Part shown: positions 38,059 to 48,029 of the stretch, piece after piece
How the letters are laid out: the number at the start of each line of letters is the position of its first letter
How positions within the stretch are numbered: position 1 is the stretch's first letter
NCBI GenBank assembly: GCA_947452555.1
Contig: CANGDH010000008.1
Span: forward strand, 1 to 64,000
Length of the DNA: 64,000 nt
Direction: 5' to 3'
From: Bacteroidota bacterium
GTDB lineage: Bacteria > Bacteroidota > Bacteroidia > Chitinophagales > Chitinophagaceae
The notes under the pieces: generated by a model
Seen by the model: the letters and a program-made list of their open reading frames with translations, nothing else
What the model was told of the DNA's origin: nothing
The model's database searches: none
Program-made: the position numbers and the translations under genes

Positions 38059-38083
38059 TTCAATCGTTCATTAAAAATACAAG

Positions 38084-38108
38084 AGCCTCGCAATTGCGGG
38101 GCTTTTTT
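38084..38108 (+). terminator. terminator after mdh
   Basis: AGCCTCGC / GCGGGGCT stem (one T-G pair) with AATT loop and a six-T run, 26 bp after the mdh stop. Ends the lysA-mdh run. Confidence 0.88.
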
Positions 38109-38160
38109 ATTTTTTAATCTTCTATAAAATCTGACGCATTTATATCTAAAATCGAATTGA

Positions 38161-39192
38161 CTAAGAAATATAATACTGTATCGCCTTATCTGCAATGACA
38201 CGAATGTCCTGCTGGCGCATGCAACCAAAATGGCCTTGCGGACATTTTTTGGTTCCATAATTGGAACAAGGTTGGCAGGTCATGTTTGGCACAATCGCAT
38301 TATAATACATTTCAGTATTGCCATTACTTAATTCCGAACTATTGTTTGATGTCAAATCTGATTCAGCGTAATAAGGTTCCACCTGCAAGGCAGGCGACGT
38401 TGCACCCCAAATAGCCACTGTTTTTTTATGAAAAGCACATGCAATATATAAGAAGCCAGTGTCATGAGAAATTACAGTCTTAGCTTGTTGCACTAACAAT
38501 GCAGATTCAGGTAAATTAAACTTACCGCAGGCATTGTAAATTTTAGTGGGGTCTATTGCTGCTATTGCCAGTCCTTCTGCTGCATCTTCTTTCCCTCCTA
38601 TTAATATAATGGGGTATGGTATTAGATTGCACAAGTCTTGCAACTGATTTACAGGTAATTTTTTGGTTGCAAAGGAAGCTCCAATTATGATTGCGATATA
38701 TCCTGCTTGGTGAGAAGTGGGTATGTCGTTTGCTTTTAATTTGACTTGTGTGGGAATAAAATAATCCATGCCCTTCCCGTCATTCACCACGCCCAATTTT
38801 TTTAATGTATCTAAACACCTATCAGCTATATGCCTTTGCGGCATTATGTTAATATGCAGATTAGTAAGCAACATTTTTTGAAAACTCAGTTTGTTATAGG
38901 TAAGTGCAGGAACACCCAACGCCTTCTTTATTCGATAGGTTCTAAAATTATTATGCAAGTCAATTGTATAATCAAACTTATATTGCTTCAGTGATGCAAT
39001 AGTTGCTGTTAAGTCTTTATCGAAATAATGAAAATGATCAATATAGGGATTCGCCTCGGTAACTGACTTCATGGAAGTCTTTGTTAAAAAATGAATTTCT
39101 GCGCCAGGTATTTGTTGTTTAGCACAACGAATAGCCGGTGTAGTAAATACAATATCCCCAATAGATGAAAAACGAATAAATAATAATCGCAT
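38161..39192 (-). CDS. glycosyltransferase family 9 (heptosyltransferase-like)
   Basis: Probably adds a sugar to lipopolysaccharide or a related surface glycan at the inner face of the inner membrane. 343 residues; the N-terminal motif FSSIGDIVFTTPAIR and C-terminal VISHDTGFLYIACAFHKKTVAIWGAT are typical for GT9. A Cys-rich C-terminal segment (MTCQPCSNYGTKKCPQGHFGC) is present, as in many Bacteroidota members. Downstream of an MFS gene by 12 bp, so in the same transcript. Confidence 0.92.
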   Translation of the reverse strand: MRLLFIRFSSIGDIVFTTPAIRCAKQQIPGAEIHFLTKTSMKSVTEANPYIDHFHYFDKDLTATIASLKQYKFDYTIDLHNNFRTYRIKKALGVPALTYNKLSFQKMLLTNLHINIMPQRHIADRCLDTLKKLGVVNDGKGMDYFIPTQVKLKANDIPTSHQAGYIAIIIGASFATKKLPVNQLQDLCNLIPYPIILIGGKEDAAEGLAIAAIDPTKIYNACGKFNLPESALLVQQAKTVISHDTGFLYIACAFHKKTVAIWGATSPALQVEPYYAESDLTSNNSSELSNGNTEMYYNAIVPNMTCQPCSNYGTKKCPQGHFGCMRQQDIRVIADKAIQYYIS

Positions 39193-39204
39193 AGTATGAA
39201 AAGT

Positions 39205-40455
39205 CTATGGAAGTGGATTGTCGTATTCTAAATAATCTAAGTCCTTATGATAAGTCTCTTCTGTAAATATGAAAGCAACTATGGTAATTGACATTACTAT
39301 AACTGCTGTTAAAATGCCACTTTGCACAATGGTCCATCCAAGGCTTTTTTGTAAAATATCTAAGAATAAAAAATTAATTAAGGGCAATGCACCGCGCACC
39401 ATATTGGGAATGGTAGTAGCTGCCGTAGCTCTCAAATTAGTACCAAACTGTTCGGCTGCCATTTGATTGAAGATAGCCCAATAGCCTGTGCTAAAGCCCA
39501 GAAATGCACAAATCGCATACATTCTTTCATCACTATTATTGTACGCGCTAAAAAAGAGCAGCATCCCCAGTACACTTATGGAATAAAATACCAACAATGC
39601 TTTTTTACGACTTTTGAAATATTGACTTACATACCCTATTAATAAATCACCCACTGCAATACCAATATACGCGAACATCACAGAACGTCCTGAGTCAATT
39701 AAATTGGTGCCATACAATCCTGTTGCAAACTTATTACTGTAATTCACCATTACTCCAATTACAAACCAAGTAGGCAGTCCTATTAAAATAGCTTTGATAT
39801 ATTTAGAGAACCGTTTTTTGTTATTAAAGAACATAAGGAAATTTCCTTTTGCAATATTTGCCAACTTAGACGACTCAAACATAAAGGATTCAGCCACACG
39901 TATACGAAGGATTAATAAAAACACGCCTAACACGCCTCCTATTTGATAACATAATCTCCAGTCCTGCGTATATTGAAAAGTAAAATAAGCAAATACGGCG
40001 CCAAATAATCCAATACCTGCAACCATGGAAGTGCCAATACCTCTTTTGTTTTTAGGAAGCATCTCCGATACAAGAGTTATACCTGCACCCAATTCACCAG
40101 CTAATCCAATGCCTCCTACAAAACGGCAGTAAGCATATTGGTCCACACTATGCACAAAAGAGGTTAAAATATTTGCGATAGAATATAATAATATAGATCC
40201 AAATAATACTTTTAGTCTTCCTTTCTTATCACCAATTACGCCCCACAGAATACCTCCAATTAATAAACCTGACATTTGCCAGTTTATAATATGAGCGCTG
40301 TCCACAATTATAGTTTCGGCGGTTGCACCTAAACTCATTACGCTAGGTTGTCTAACAATCGTAAATAATAGTAAGTCATAAACATCTACGAAATAACCTA
40401 GTGCTGCAACAAAAACAGGCAGAGATAAAAGTCCTATTTGCTTATTGGTAGTCAT
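39205..40455 (-). CDS. MFS transporter
   Basis: Inner-membrane secondary transporter with about 12 predicted helices, 416 residues. It has the MFS loop motif GVIGDKKGRLKVLFGS after helix 2 and the GGIGLAGELGAGITLVSE region that resembles the sugar/metabolite:H+ symporter branch. Substrate unknown. It lies between DedA (6-bp gap upstream) and GT9, so the four-gene minus-strand run symporter-DedA-MFS-GT9 looks like one operon. Confidence 0.9.
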   Translation of the reverse strand: MTTNKQIGLLSLPVFVAALGYFVDVYDLLLFTIVRQPSVMSLGATAETIIVDSAHIINWQMSGLLIGGILWGVIGDKKGRLKVLFGSILLYSIANILTSFVHSVDQYAYCRFVGGIGLAGELGAGITLVSEMLPKNKRGIGTSMVAGIGLFGAVFAYFTFQYTQDWRLCYQIGGVLGVFLLILRIRVAESFMFESSKLANIAKGNFLMFFNNKKRFSKYIKAILIGLPTWFVIGVMVNYSNKFATGLYGTNLIDSGRSVMFAYIGIAVGDLLIGYVSQYFKSRKKALLVFYSISVLGMLLFFSAYNNSDERMYAICAFLGFSTGYWAIFNQMAAEQFGTNLRATAATTIPNMVRGALPLINFLFLDILQKSLGWTIVQSGILTAVIVMSITIVAFIFTEETYHKDLDYLEYDNPLP

Positions 40456-40461
40456 AATTAA

Positions 40462-41139
40462 TTATGCTTTTTTTGAACGATGTGTCAATACTTTAATAAT
40501 TACTGGAGCTGTAGTTATAAATACAATTCCTAAAACTATAACTTCTAAATGCTTTTTCAAATCAAATTGAAAACGCTCTAAAATCCATCTTTGTAAAAAA
40601 TGTCCTGCACACAACATGGTAGACACCCATAAAATACAGCCAACTACATTAAAATATAAGAATTTCTTCTTGTCCATCTTAACAATGCCTGCAATAATAG
40701 GCGCAAAGGTACGCACAATTGGAATGAATCGAGCAATGACAATAGCACGTCCTCCATGTTTGTCATAAAATTCCTGTGCCTGCATTAAATATTTTTTCTT
40801 AAAAAATAAGTTCTCTTTCCACTCATACATAGAAGGTCCTACATTCTTACCAAATAAGTATCCTACATAATTACCGGCAATCCCTGCAGCTGCAATAAAT
40901 ACCATTATTATAAATAAATTAACCCATTCATTATTTGATGCAAAAATTTCAGCAGCTAGTGGGCCTGCGTAAATACCAGCTACAAATAATAAACTATCTC
41001 CTGGCAAAAAGAAACCGGCAAATAATCCTGTTTCCGCAAATACCACAAGAAGTATTAACCACAACCCACCATGTTCAATATAGAATTGGGGTTGTAATAA
41101 TTGACTCCAATGGAAAGCTTCCAATAATGTAATCATCAT
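40462..41139 (-). CDS. DedA family membrane protein
   Basis: Inner-membrane protein of the DedA/VTT family, linked to lipid flipping and membrane homeostasis. 225 residues with re-entrant and transmembrane helices; hallmark motifs FAETGLFAGFFLPGDSLLF, GNYVGYLFGKNVG and ARFIPIVRTFAPIIAG. Start overlaps the symporter stop by 4 bp (translational coupling). Identity firm, substrate not known. Confidence 0.93.
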   Translation of the reverse strand: MMITLLEAFHWSQLLQPQFYIEHGGLWLILLVVFAETGLFAGFFLPGDSLLFVAGIYAGPLAAEIFASNNEWVNLFIIMVFIAAAGIAGNYVGYLFGKNVGPSMYEWKENLFFKKKYLMQAQEFYDKHGGRAIVIARFIPIVRTFAPIIAGIVKMDKKKFLYFNVVGCILWVSTMLCAGHFLQRWILERFQFDLKKHLEVIVLGIVFITTAPVIIKVLTHRSKKA

Positions 41140-42401
41140 AAGTTATTATTTAAGATTGGGGCAGGCTCGTCTAAAGCACCTTCCCATTTACTTACCACTG
41201 TTGTTGCCAAACTGTTACCCAAAACATTAGTTGCTGAACGGAACATATCGCAAAAATGGTCGATAGGTAAAATTAAAGCGATTCCTTCTGGAGGAATATG
41301 AAACATAGCACATGTTGCAGTTACCACTACCAATGAAGCACGTGGCACACCTGCGATTCCTTTACTGGTAAGCATTAATACAATCAGCATAGTCAATTGC
41401 GTTCCAATGTCTAAATGAATTCCGTATGCCTGCGCAATTGCCATACTAGCAAAAGTCATATACATCATACTTCCATCCAAATTGAATGAATATCCTAATG
41501 GTAAAATAAAAGAAACAATTTTGTCCTTACATCCAAATTTTTCCAATTCTTCTGTTAATTTAGGAAACACAGCCTCACTACTTGTAGTACTAAATGCAAT
41601 TACTAAAGGAGTCGTAATATGTTTTAATAAAACTGGAACACGATTTCTTAAAATAAGAAACCCTACTCCTAATAACACTGCCCATAGTGCACCAATACCT
41701 ATTAAAAAATAAAGAAGATATTTTCCATAAAAAATAAAAATTGCCAATCCTTTTGTAGCAATGACTGCAGCAATAGCTCCAAATACACCCAGCGGTGCAA
41801 AATTCATTACATACCCCACCATTTTTAAAATAATATGCGCAATTGTATCTAAAGCTTTAATGAATCCTTTTGCAGGTTCTCCAATAGCTGCAGCAGCTAC
41901 ACCAAAGAAAATACTAAATATAACAATTTGTAAAATCTCATTATTGGCCATTGCCTCAATCATGCTTTTTGGAAAAACATGCTCCACAAAGTTGAGTATA
42001 CTAAATGACTGAGTCTTACCCATCAAGTCTTGCACTCCAGATTTATCCGCTGCAACACTTAAATCCATCCCTTCCCCTGGCTTAAATAAATTCACCAAAA
42101 CTAACCCTATTAATAAGCTCATTAAAGAAGCAGACACAAACCATAACAATGCTTTTCCACCAACTCTACCAACTGTTTTCAAGTCGCCTAGTTTTGCAAT
42201 ACCCACAACCAAAGTTGTAAAAACCAGTGGGGCAATGATCATTTGTACCAATCTTAAAAAGATAGTAGTTAATAATTTGATGTTTTTTGCAAAGCTGTCA
42301 ATGGTTGCTGCATCCTTTCCTTCATGAATGAAGTAGCCTAAAATGGCGCCTGCCACCATTGCAATGACAATATAAACTGTGAGTTTGTTAGATTTTTTCA
42401 T
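41136..42401 (-). CDS. dicarboxylate/amino acid:cation symporter (DAACS)
   Basis: Secondary transporter for glutamate/aspartate or C4-dicarboxylates with Na+ or H+. 421 residues with the re-entrant loop STTSSEAVFPKLTEE, NLDGSMMYMTFASM and GIAGVPRASLVV, all intact. First gene of the symporter-DedA-MFS-GT9 run, and divergent from an APC permease across 188 bp. The exact substrate (GltP versus DctA) is not resolvable by eye. Confidence 0.93.
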   Translation of the reverse strand: MKKSNKLTVYIVIAMVAGAILGYFIHEGKDAATIDSFAKNIKLLTTIFLRLVQMIIAPLVFTTLVVGIAKLGDLKTVGRVGGKALLWFVSASLMSLLIGLVLVNLFKPGEGMDLSVAADKSGVQDLMGKTQSFSILNFVEHVFPKSMIEAMANNEILQIVIFSIFFGVAAAAIGEPAKGFIKALDTIAHIILKMVGYVMNFAPLGVFGAIAAVIATKGLAIFIFYGKYLLYFLIGIGALWAVLLGVGFLILRNRVPVLLKHITTPLVIAFSTTSSEAVFPKLTEELEKFGCKDKIVSFILPLGYSFNLDGSMMYMTFASMAIAQAYGIHLDIGTQLTMLIVLMLTSKGIAGVPRASLVVVTATCAMFHIPPEGIALILPIDHFCDMFRSATNVLGNSLATTVVSKWEGALDEPAPILNNNL

Positions 42402-42589
42402 AGGAATATTAGATATGCAATATAAGACTTAACTGCTAAAATAGGACACCTTAAAGCACTAGTGTTTTCTTAAAAAATGCGTGTGTTTTTGCGAAAAAAG
42501 TGCTATTTTTCAACTTGTATTGAAATTGTTAATTCACCCTAAGTAGGAGACTTTTATAGTTGACTACTTATTAACTGAAAACCATTAAT

Positions 42590-44083
42590 ATGAGTTTATT
42601 TAGAAAAAAAGATTTGTCGGCGATGTTGGCTCAAGCAGAAGATGGCGGTAAAGGCTTAAAGCGTACACTAGGCGCAGGTAACTTAATTGCATTAGGAGTT
42701 GGTGCCATTATTGGCGCAGGCCTTTTTGTAAGAACTGCTGCTGCTGCTGGACAAGCTGCTGGCCCAGCTGTTACATTGTCATTTATTGTTGCTGCTGTAG
42801 GTTGTGCTTTTGCTGGATTATGTTATGCTGAATTTGCTGCTATGATTCCAATTTCAGGAAGTGCATATGCTTATTCATATGTAACAATGGGAGAAACTGT
42901 AGCTTGGATTATTGGATGGGCTTTAATTATGGAATATGCATTAGGTGCTGCTACAGTATCCATTGCTTGGAGCGAATACTTGAATAAGCTGCTGGGCGGG
43001 CGGATTCCATATGAATGGAGTCATTCCCCTTTTGAAAGTTTCACAGATACTTTTGGTGTATTACATCATGGAATCATGAATGCCCCTGCCTTAATTATCC
43101 TATTATTATTGACTTTGTTATTAATTAAAGGAACACAAGAGTCTGCAATTGTAAATGCGGTAATCGTATTTATCAAAGTAGCTATTGTTATAATATTTAT
43201 TGTTCTTGGATGGCAGTTTATACGTCCAGAGAATCATACTCCATATTTGATTCCTGCAAACCAACCACCAGTAGTTGACGCTGCAGGTAAGGTGATTGCC
43301 GACTACTCTGGCACATTTAAACATGGCTGGGGTGGTGTACTAGGTGGGGCTGCAATTGTATTCTTTGCCTTTATTGGTTTTGATGCCGTTTCAACAGCTG
43401 CTCAAGAAGCAAAAAATCCAAAAAGAGATATGCCAATTGGTATTTTAGGCTCTTTAGTGGTTTGTACCATTTTATACATCTTATTTGGCCACGTATTAAC
43501 TGGAGTAGCTAATTGGAAAGACTTTGTTGACCCATTAAAAGGTCGTGAAGCTTCTGTAGCTTATGCAATTTCTACTTATATGACAGGGTATGGTTGGTTA
43601 GCAACTGCAGTTACAGTGGCTATATTAGCTGGTTTCTCTTCTGTAATATTAGTAATGTTAATGGGACAGTCTCGTGTATTCTTCTCAATGGCGAACGACG
43701 GATTATTACCTAAAGTATTCTCTGACTTACACCCTAAATACAGAACTCCATATAAATCAAACTGGATTTTATTTGTTTTTGTAGGTGCTTTTGCAGCATT
43801 TGTTCCAGGAAGCGTAGCGGGTGATTTAACCTCATTCGGTACTTTATTTGCTTTCGTGTTGGTGAGTGCTGGTATCTGGATTTTACGCAGAAAGTCTCCA
43901 GACATGGAAAGACCTTTCAAAACTCCATTAGTGCCATTAGTTCCTATCTTGGGTGCTGTAATTTGTCTTGCAATGATATTTGCACTAGATGCTCAAACAT
44001 TGAAAGTGGCATTTGCTTGGATGGCAATAGGCTTAGTAGTTTACTTCCTATACGGTAGAAAACATAGTAATTTGAATAAGTAG
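42590..44083 (+). CDS. APC superfamily amino acid permease (CAT-like)
   Basis: Inner-membrane amino acid transporter, 497 residues with about 12-14 helices. N-terminal [22 protein letters not shown] is the family signature of helix 1, and [26 protein letters not shown] that of helix 6 and its following loop; it most resembles cationic amino acid transporters. Monocistronic: followed by a strong terminator. Substrate inferred only at class level. Confidence 0.93.
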   Translation: MSLFRKKDLSAMLAQAEDGGKGLKRTLGAGNLIALGVGAIIGAGLFVRTAAAAGQAAGPAVTLSFIVAAVGCAFAGLCYAEFAAMIPISGSAYAYSYVTMGETVAWIIGWALIMEYALGAATVSIAWSEYLNKLLGGRIPYEWSHSPFESFTDTFGVLHHGIMNAPALIILLLLTLLLIKGTQESAIVNAVIVFIKVAIVIIFIVLGWQFIRPENHTPYLIPANQPPVVDAAGKVIADYSGTFKHGWGGVLGGAAIVFFAFIGFDAVSTAAQEAKNPKRDMPIGILGSLVVCTILYILFGHVLTGVANWKDFVDPLKGREASVAYAISTYMTGYGWLATAVTVAILAGFSSVILVMLMGQSRVFFSMANDGLLPKVFSDLHPKYRTPYKSNWILFVFVGAFAAFVPGSVAGDLTSFGTLFAFVLVSAGIWILRRKSPDMERPFKTPLVPLVPILGAVICLAMIFALDAQTLKVAFAWMAIGLVVYFLYGRKHSNLNK

Positions 44084-44107
44084 TTCAAGTTGTAAAAATA
44101 TAGCTAG

Positions 44108-44141
44108 AATAGCCAGACCTTATTGTCTGGCTATTTTTTTT
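44108..44141 (+). terminator. terminator of the APC permease gene
   Basis: AATAGCCAGAC / GTCTGGCTATT 11-bp perfect stem with 6-nt loop and an eight-T run. It overlaps the -33 element of the yebC promoter. Confidence 0.92.
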
Positions 44142-44153
44142 GTCCTATTTTTG
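44123..44153 (+). promoter_or_regulatory. promoter of yebC
   Basis: TTG (44123-44125), 20 bp, TATTTTTG (44146-44153): a full -33/-7 match. The -33 element lies in the loop and first stem base of the preceding terminator, so the two signals share DNA. TSS would be a few bases downstream of 44155, giving a short leader before the ATG at 44175. Confidence 0.7.
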
Positions 44154-44174
44154 CAGACCTTAAATAATGAAACT

Positions 44175-44897
44175 ATGGGAAGGATTTTTGAAGTAAGAAA
44201 AGCAACTATGTTCAAGCGATTTGATCGCATGGCTAAGCAATTTACACGTATAGGCAAAGAAATTGTAATCGCTGTAAAAGCGTCTGGACCTAATCCCGAC
44301 GACAATCCTGCTCTTAGAAGATGTTATCAAAATGCAAGAAGTGTAGGTATGCCCAAGGACCGTGTCGAAGCAGCAATTAAAAGAGCAATGGGCAAAGACA
44401 CTTCTAACTATGAAGAAATATTATATGAAGGATACGCACCACACGGAGTAGCATTATTAGTAGAAACTGCTACAGATAACCATGTAAGAACAGTTGCCAA
44501 CGTGAAAAGTCATTTCAACAAAGGGCATGGCGCAATGGGTAATAGCGGCAGTGTTAGTTTTCAGTTCAAGAAAATGGGGGTATTTAAATTAAATCCAGAA
44601 GGTTTAGTAATGGATGACTTGGAATTAGAGTTAATTGACCACGGCTTAGATGAACTAGGAGAAAGTAATGACGATAATGGTAATCCTATTTTAGTTTTAA
44701 GATGTGCCTTCACCGACTTTGGTAACCTGCAAAAAGAATTGGAAGCAAAAAATTTAAATGTAATAAGCGCTGAATTCGAATGGATACCTTCTACAACAGT
44801 TCCTGTAACAGACGAACAAGCCGAAGATGTTAGTAAACTAATTGAAAGATTAGAAGAAGACGAGGATGTAAACAAAGTATTCCATAATATGGGATAG
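44175..44897 (+). CDS. yebC: YebC/PmpR family protein (TACO1-like)
   Basis: Family members act as translation factors relieving stalling and were earlier described as transcription regulators. 240 residues from ATG 44175, with [23 protein letters not shown], the Bacteroidota variant of the N-terminus (others begin MAGHSKW), then [42 protein letters not shown] and [20 protein letters not shown] longer TTG frame at 44151 overlaps the promoter and is rejected. The following 93-residue gene starts 6 bp later. Confidence 0.95.
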   Translation: MGRIFEVRKATMFKRFDRMAKQFTRIGKEIVIAVKASGPNPDDNPALRRCYQNARSVGMPKDRVEAAIKRAMGKDTSNYEEILYEGYAPHGVALLVETATDNHVRTVANVKSHFNKGHGAMGNSGSVSFQFKKMGVFKLNPEGLVMDDLELELIDHGLDELGESNDDNGNPILVLRCAFTDFGNLQKELEAKNLNVISAEFEWIPSTTVPVTDEQAEDVSKLIERLEEDEDVNKVFHNMG

Positions 44898-44903
44898 TTT
44901 TAA

Positions 44904-45185
44904 ATGAAACAATTTGTAACGATATTAATTCTTTCAAGCTTAATGAATCCAACTAGATTCATTAAGCTGAAAGATACAGTGAGTCCAACTTACCATTTTT
45001 ACTCACTTAGTTCGGACTTAAAAGTGGCTCCTAGTTTTTATACTACAAAAACAGGTTTCATTTGCAATATGGAAAGGGCTTTGCAAAAGCAAACAAAAAT
45101 CCCAATAAAATTTAGATTAGGGTCGGTAGAACAGACGCAAAAATTAGAAGGGTATAACCTTTCTACTCTGCCATCATTTCAGTAA
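44904..45185 (+). CDS. small hypothetical protein
   Basis: 93 residues, begins MKQFVTILILSSLMNP with a short hydrophobic N-terminus and ends in a conserved-looking block: TTKTGFICNMERALQKQTKIPIKFRLGSVE. I recall similar short proteins with an IPxKFRLGS segment in Bacteroidota, but know no function. Starts 6 bp after yebC, so probably co-transcribed. Its last 23 bases overlap tail-to-tail with the convergent E1 gene, and no terminator lies between them. Confidence 0.65.
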   Translation: MKQFVTILILSSLMNPTRFIKLKDTVSPTYHFYSLSSDLKVAPSFYTTKTGFICNMERALQKQTKIPIKFRLGSVEQTQKLEGYNLSTLPSFQ

Positions 45186-47541
45186 TAACTTTTATTACTT
45201 CTTCCGTATTAGGTTTTGAGAAATAATCACCATCACTAGCATAAGCAGGACGATGCGCCTTAGCGCTCAATGTTCTAGCAGCTACATCCAACCAGCGATA
45301 ACCGCCTTGCGTTTCAATAACATGTTGATACATATAAGCACTTGCTCCACCTGGCACATCTTCATCAATAAATATAATACGGTTGGTCTTCTTCAAAGAA
45401 GCAACAATCATATGGTTAATATCAAATGGCAATAAGGTTTGAACGTCGATGATTTCACAGTCTACACCCAATTCTTGTAATCTTATTGCTGCATCTTCAA
45501 TGATTCTCAAAGTAGAACCATAAGAAACAATAGTAATGTCAGATCCTTCTTTAATTATCTCTGGTTTCCCTAGAGACACAGTAAATTCAGTAATATTTAG
45601 AGGCATTTTTTCTTTCAAACGATACCCATTCAAACATTCAATTAAAATAGCTGGGTCATTGCCTTTTAATAAAGTATTGTACATACCTACCGCTTGAACC
45701 ATATTTCTTGGTACACAAACATACATACCTCTTAAGGAATTTACTATCATACCCATTGGTGATCCACTATGGAATATTCCTTCCAAACGGTGTCCTCTAG
45801 TTCTAATAATTACAGGACTACTTTGCATTCCATTACTACGATAATGTAATGTTGAAACGTCATCGCTTAGTGTTTGTAACCCATATAATAAGTAGTCCAA
45901 ATATTGTATTTCAGCAATTGGCCTTAAACCTCTTATTGCCATCCCATGTGCTTGGCCCATAATGGATTGCTCTCTTATTCCAGTATCAAAAATTCGGTCT
46001 TCTCCATGCTTTAATTGTAATCCAGCAAAGCCCTGATTTACATCACCTATATTACCTAGATCTTCTCCAAATGCATACACAGCAGGGTTTATCTTAAACA
46101 ATTCGTCAAAATAATGATTTAATATTTCATACCCATTTACAATAGACGCGTCTGCAGCAAATTCAGCAGGAACTATGGAGACATTCAAGGTACTCTTAGG
46201 CCCTTCATTATATAAGTCCTTACTATAATAAGGCGCCTGCTGTTCATGATAAGCAGTTAAGAAAGTTCGAATTAATTTTGCATTAGGATGATGTGGAATT
46301 TTTTCAAGAACCAAATTGGCAGTTCTAAAAATGTCTCTTTTTAAAGGTTCCTTATTGGATAAGACTTCTCTTGTCAACCCATCAATACTTTCCAATTCAA
46401 ACTCATTTAATCCTGCATTTACCAATTCAGCTAGTTCAATTACTTTAGCTTTGATAGGTGAGATATATTTATCCCAAGCTGCTTGCTTAGCGAATCTTGC
46501 TTCTTGTTTGATTTGAGATTCTAACTGTTGTAAATCGTCTTCATTGGTTAACTCATTCAATAATAACCAATCTCTCATTTTTTTATTACAATCCCACTCG
46601 CGCTCCCATTCTAATCTTTCCGATGACTTATACCTTTCATGACTTCCACTAGTAGAATGACCCTGAGGTTGTGTTAATTCTTGAACATGAAACACAACAG
46701 GAGTATGAGTTTCGCGTGTATATGCAATCCCCGCTTCAAAGGTTTCGCATAAAGCTGCATAGTCCCATCCATTTACTGTAAATATTTTCAAACCATTGGT
46801 GTCTGGCTCTTTTTCTAATCCTCTTAATGCTTCAGATATAGAACCTTTTGTAGTTTGTAATTTTGTAGGGACTGAAATTCCGTAGCCGTCATCATAAACA
46901 AAAATGGCTAAAGGAACTTGCAAAACTCCTGCAGCATTTACTACTTCCCAGAAATGGCCTTCGGAAGTACTCGCGTCACCGATAGTACAAAAACAAACTT
47001 CATTTCCTTCATTACTTAAATGCGAAAAAAGATTCGGGAATTTTGAATTTCTAAAACATTTTGAAGCAAAGGCCAAACCCAAACCTCTTGCCATCTGCCC
47101 CGCTGTTGGAGCAATATCAGCAGTTATATTATGACGATTTACTAAATCATTCCATTCCCCCATTTTATTAACAAAGGGCGTAGCGAAATGCGCGTTCATA
47201 TTTTTGCCACCACTATAAGGGTCATTATCAATATCAGAATATAATTGAGAAAAATAATCCTCTACATTGGCAACACCAATGGCAAACATAAATGTTTGAT
47301 CTCTATAATAACCACTCCTAAAATCACCTTTTTGAAAAAATTTAGCCAATGCCACTTGTGCAATCTCTTTACCATCCCCGAAAATGCCAAATTTGGCTTT
47401 TCCAGTAAGTACTTCACGCCTACCTAATAAACTCACTTCCCTACTTAATAAAGCAATTCGATAGTCCTCCAGTACAGAAGTTCGAAATGCTTCGAAAGAA
47501 AGCATATCAGCAGAAGAAACGGCTTCTAAATTAGATTCCAT
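45163..47541 (-). CDS. thiamine-dependent 2-oxoacid dehydrogenase E1, alpha-beta fusion
   Basis: First enzyme of a branched-chain 2-oxoacid (or pyruvate-like) dehydrogenase complex. 792 residues from ATG 47541. The N-terminal half is E1 alpha with the thiamine diphosphate motif GDASTSEGHFWEVVNAAGVLQVPLAIF; the C-terminal half is E1 beta (FGEDLGNIGDVNQGFAGLQ, FDTGIREQSIMGQAHGMA, DVQTLLPFD). Such fusions are common in Bacteroidota. E2/E3 genes are not nearby. Substrate class inferred; pyruvate or 2-oxoisovalerate both possible. Confidence 0.92.
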   Translation of the reverse strand: MESNLEAVSSADMLSFEAFRTSVLEDYRIALLSREVSLLGRREVLTGKAKFGIFGDGKEIAQVALAKFFQKGDFRSGYYRDQTFMFAIGVANVEDYFSQLYSDIDNDPYSGGKNMNAHFATPFVNKMGEWNDLVNRHNITADIAPTAGQMARGLGLAFASKCFRNSKFPNLFSHLSNEGNEVCFCTIGDASTSEGHFWEVVNAAGVLQVPLAIFVYDDGYGISVPTKLQTTKGSISEALRGLEKEPDTNGLKIFTVNGWDYAALCETFEAGIAYTRETHTPVVFHVQELTQPQGHSTSGSHERYKSSERLEWEREWDCNKKMRDWLLLNELTNEDDLQQLESQIKQEARFAKQAAWDKYISPIKAKVIELAELVNAGLNEFELESIDGLTREVLSNKEPLKRDIFRTANLVLEKIPHHPNAKLIRTFLTAYHEQQAPYYSKDLYNEGPKSTLNVSIVPAEFAADASIVNGYEILNHYFDELFKINPAVYAFGEDLGNIGDVNQGFAGLQLKHGEDRIFDTGIREQSIMGQAHGMAIRGLRPIAEIQYLDYLLYGLQTLSDDVSTLHYRSNGMQSSPVIIRTRGHRLEGIFHSGSPMGMIVNSLRGMYVCVPRNMVQAVGMYNTLLKGNDPAILIECLNGYRLKEKMPLNITEFTVSLGKPEIIKEGSDITIVSYGSTLRIIEDAAIRLQELGVDCEIIDVQTLLPFDINHMIVASLKKTNRIIFIDEDVPGGASAYMYQHVIETQGGYRWLDVAARTLSAKAHRPAYASDGDYFSKPNTEEVIKVITEMMAE

Positions 47542-47658
47542 ATGGCAAAAATAAGGTGCAAAAAGCATAAAAAGACTATAATTAGATAAAAACAGTTAAT
47601 TAGCGATTTTTCAATAATTTAGCCTTTCAGAAATTAACTTATAATAATATCTATTTAT

Positions 47659-48027
47659 ATGAAAAAAATAGCTTTTTTATTGGCATTCGGCTTGTTAACT
47701 ATAAGCTTATTTGCACAATCGGAAATTAAATTTGATAAGACCATCCACAATTTTGGGAAGATCAAAAAAGGAATTAATAGAGCTGTTGTATTTAACTATA
47801 TTAACATGGGAGCAAAACCTGCGGTTATTGAATTTGCACAAGCAGAATGTGGTTGTACAACACCTGAATACAAACAAGATCCGGTATTAAAAGGACAAAA
47901 AGGGAATATTAAAGTAACCTATACAGCTCCATTTTCAGGAGTGTTTAAAAAGAAAGTAACTGTAAAGTTTGCTGGAGTTAAAACGCCTATTGAACTTGAA
48001 ATTGAAGGAGAAGTAATTTTAAAGTAA
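47659..48027 (+). CDS. DUF1573 secreted protein
   Basis: 122 residues with a signal peptide (LTISLFAQ, cut near residue 20) and one DUF1573 Ig-like domain: IHNFGKIKKGINRAVVFNYINMGAKPAVIEFAQAECGCTTPEY. The CGCT motif is the family hallmark. Periplasmic or surface; function unknown. Two bp before the aminotransferase gene, so likely co-transcribed. Confidence 0.9.
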   Translation: MKKIAFLLAFGLLTISLFAQSEIKFDKTIHNFGKIKKGINRAVVFNYINMGAKPAVIEFAQAECGCTTPEYKQDPVLKGQKGNIKVTYTAPFSGVFKKKVTVKFAGVKTPIELEIEGEVILK

Positions 48028-48029
48028 GC

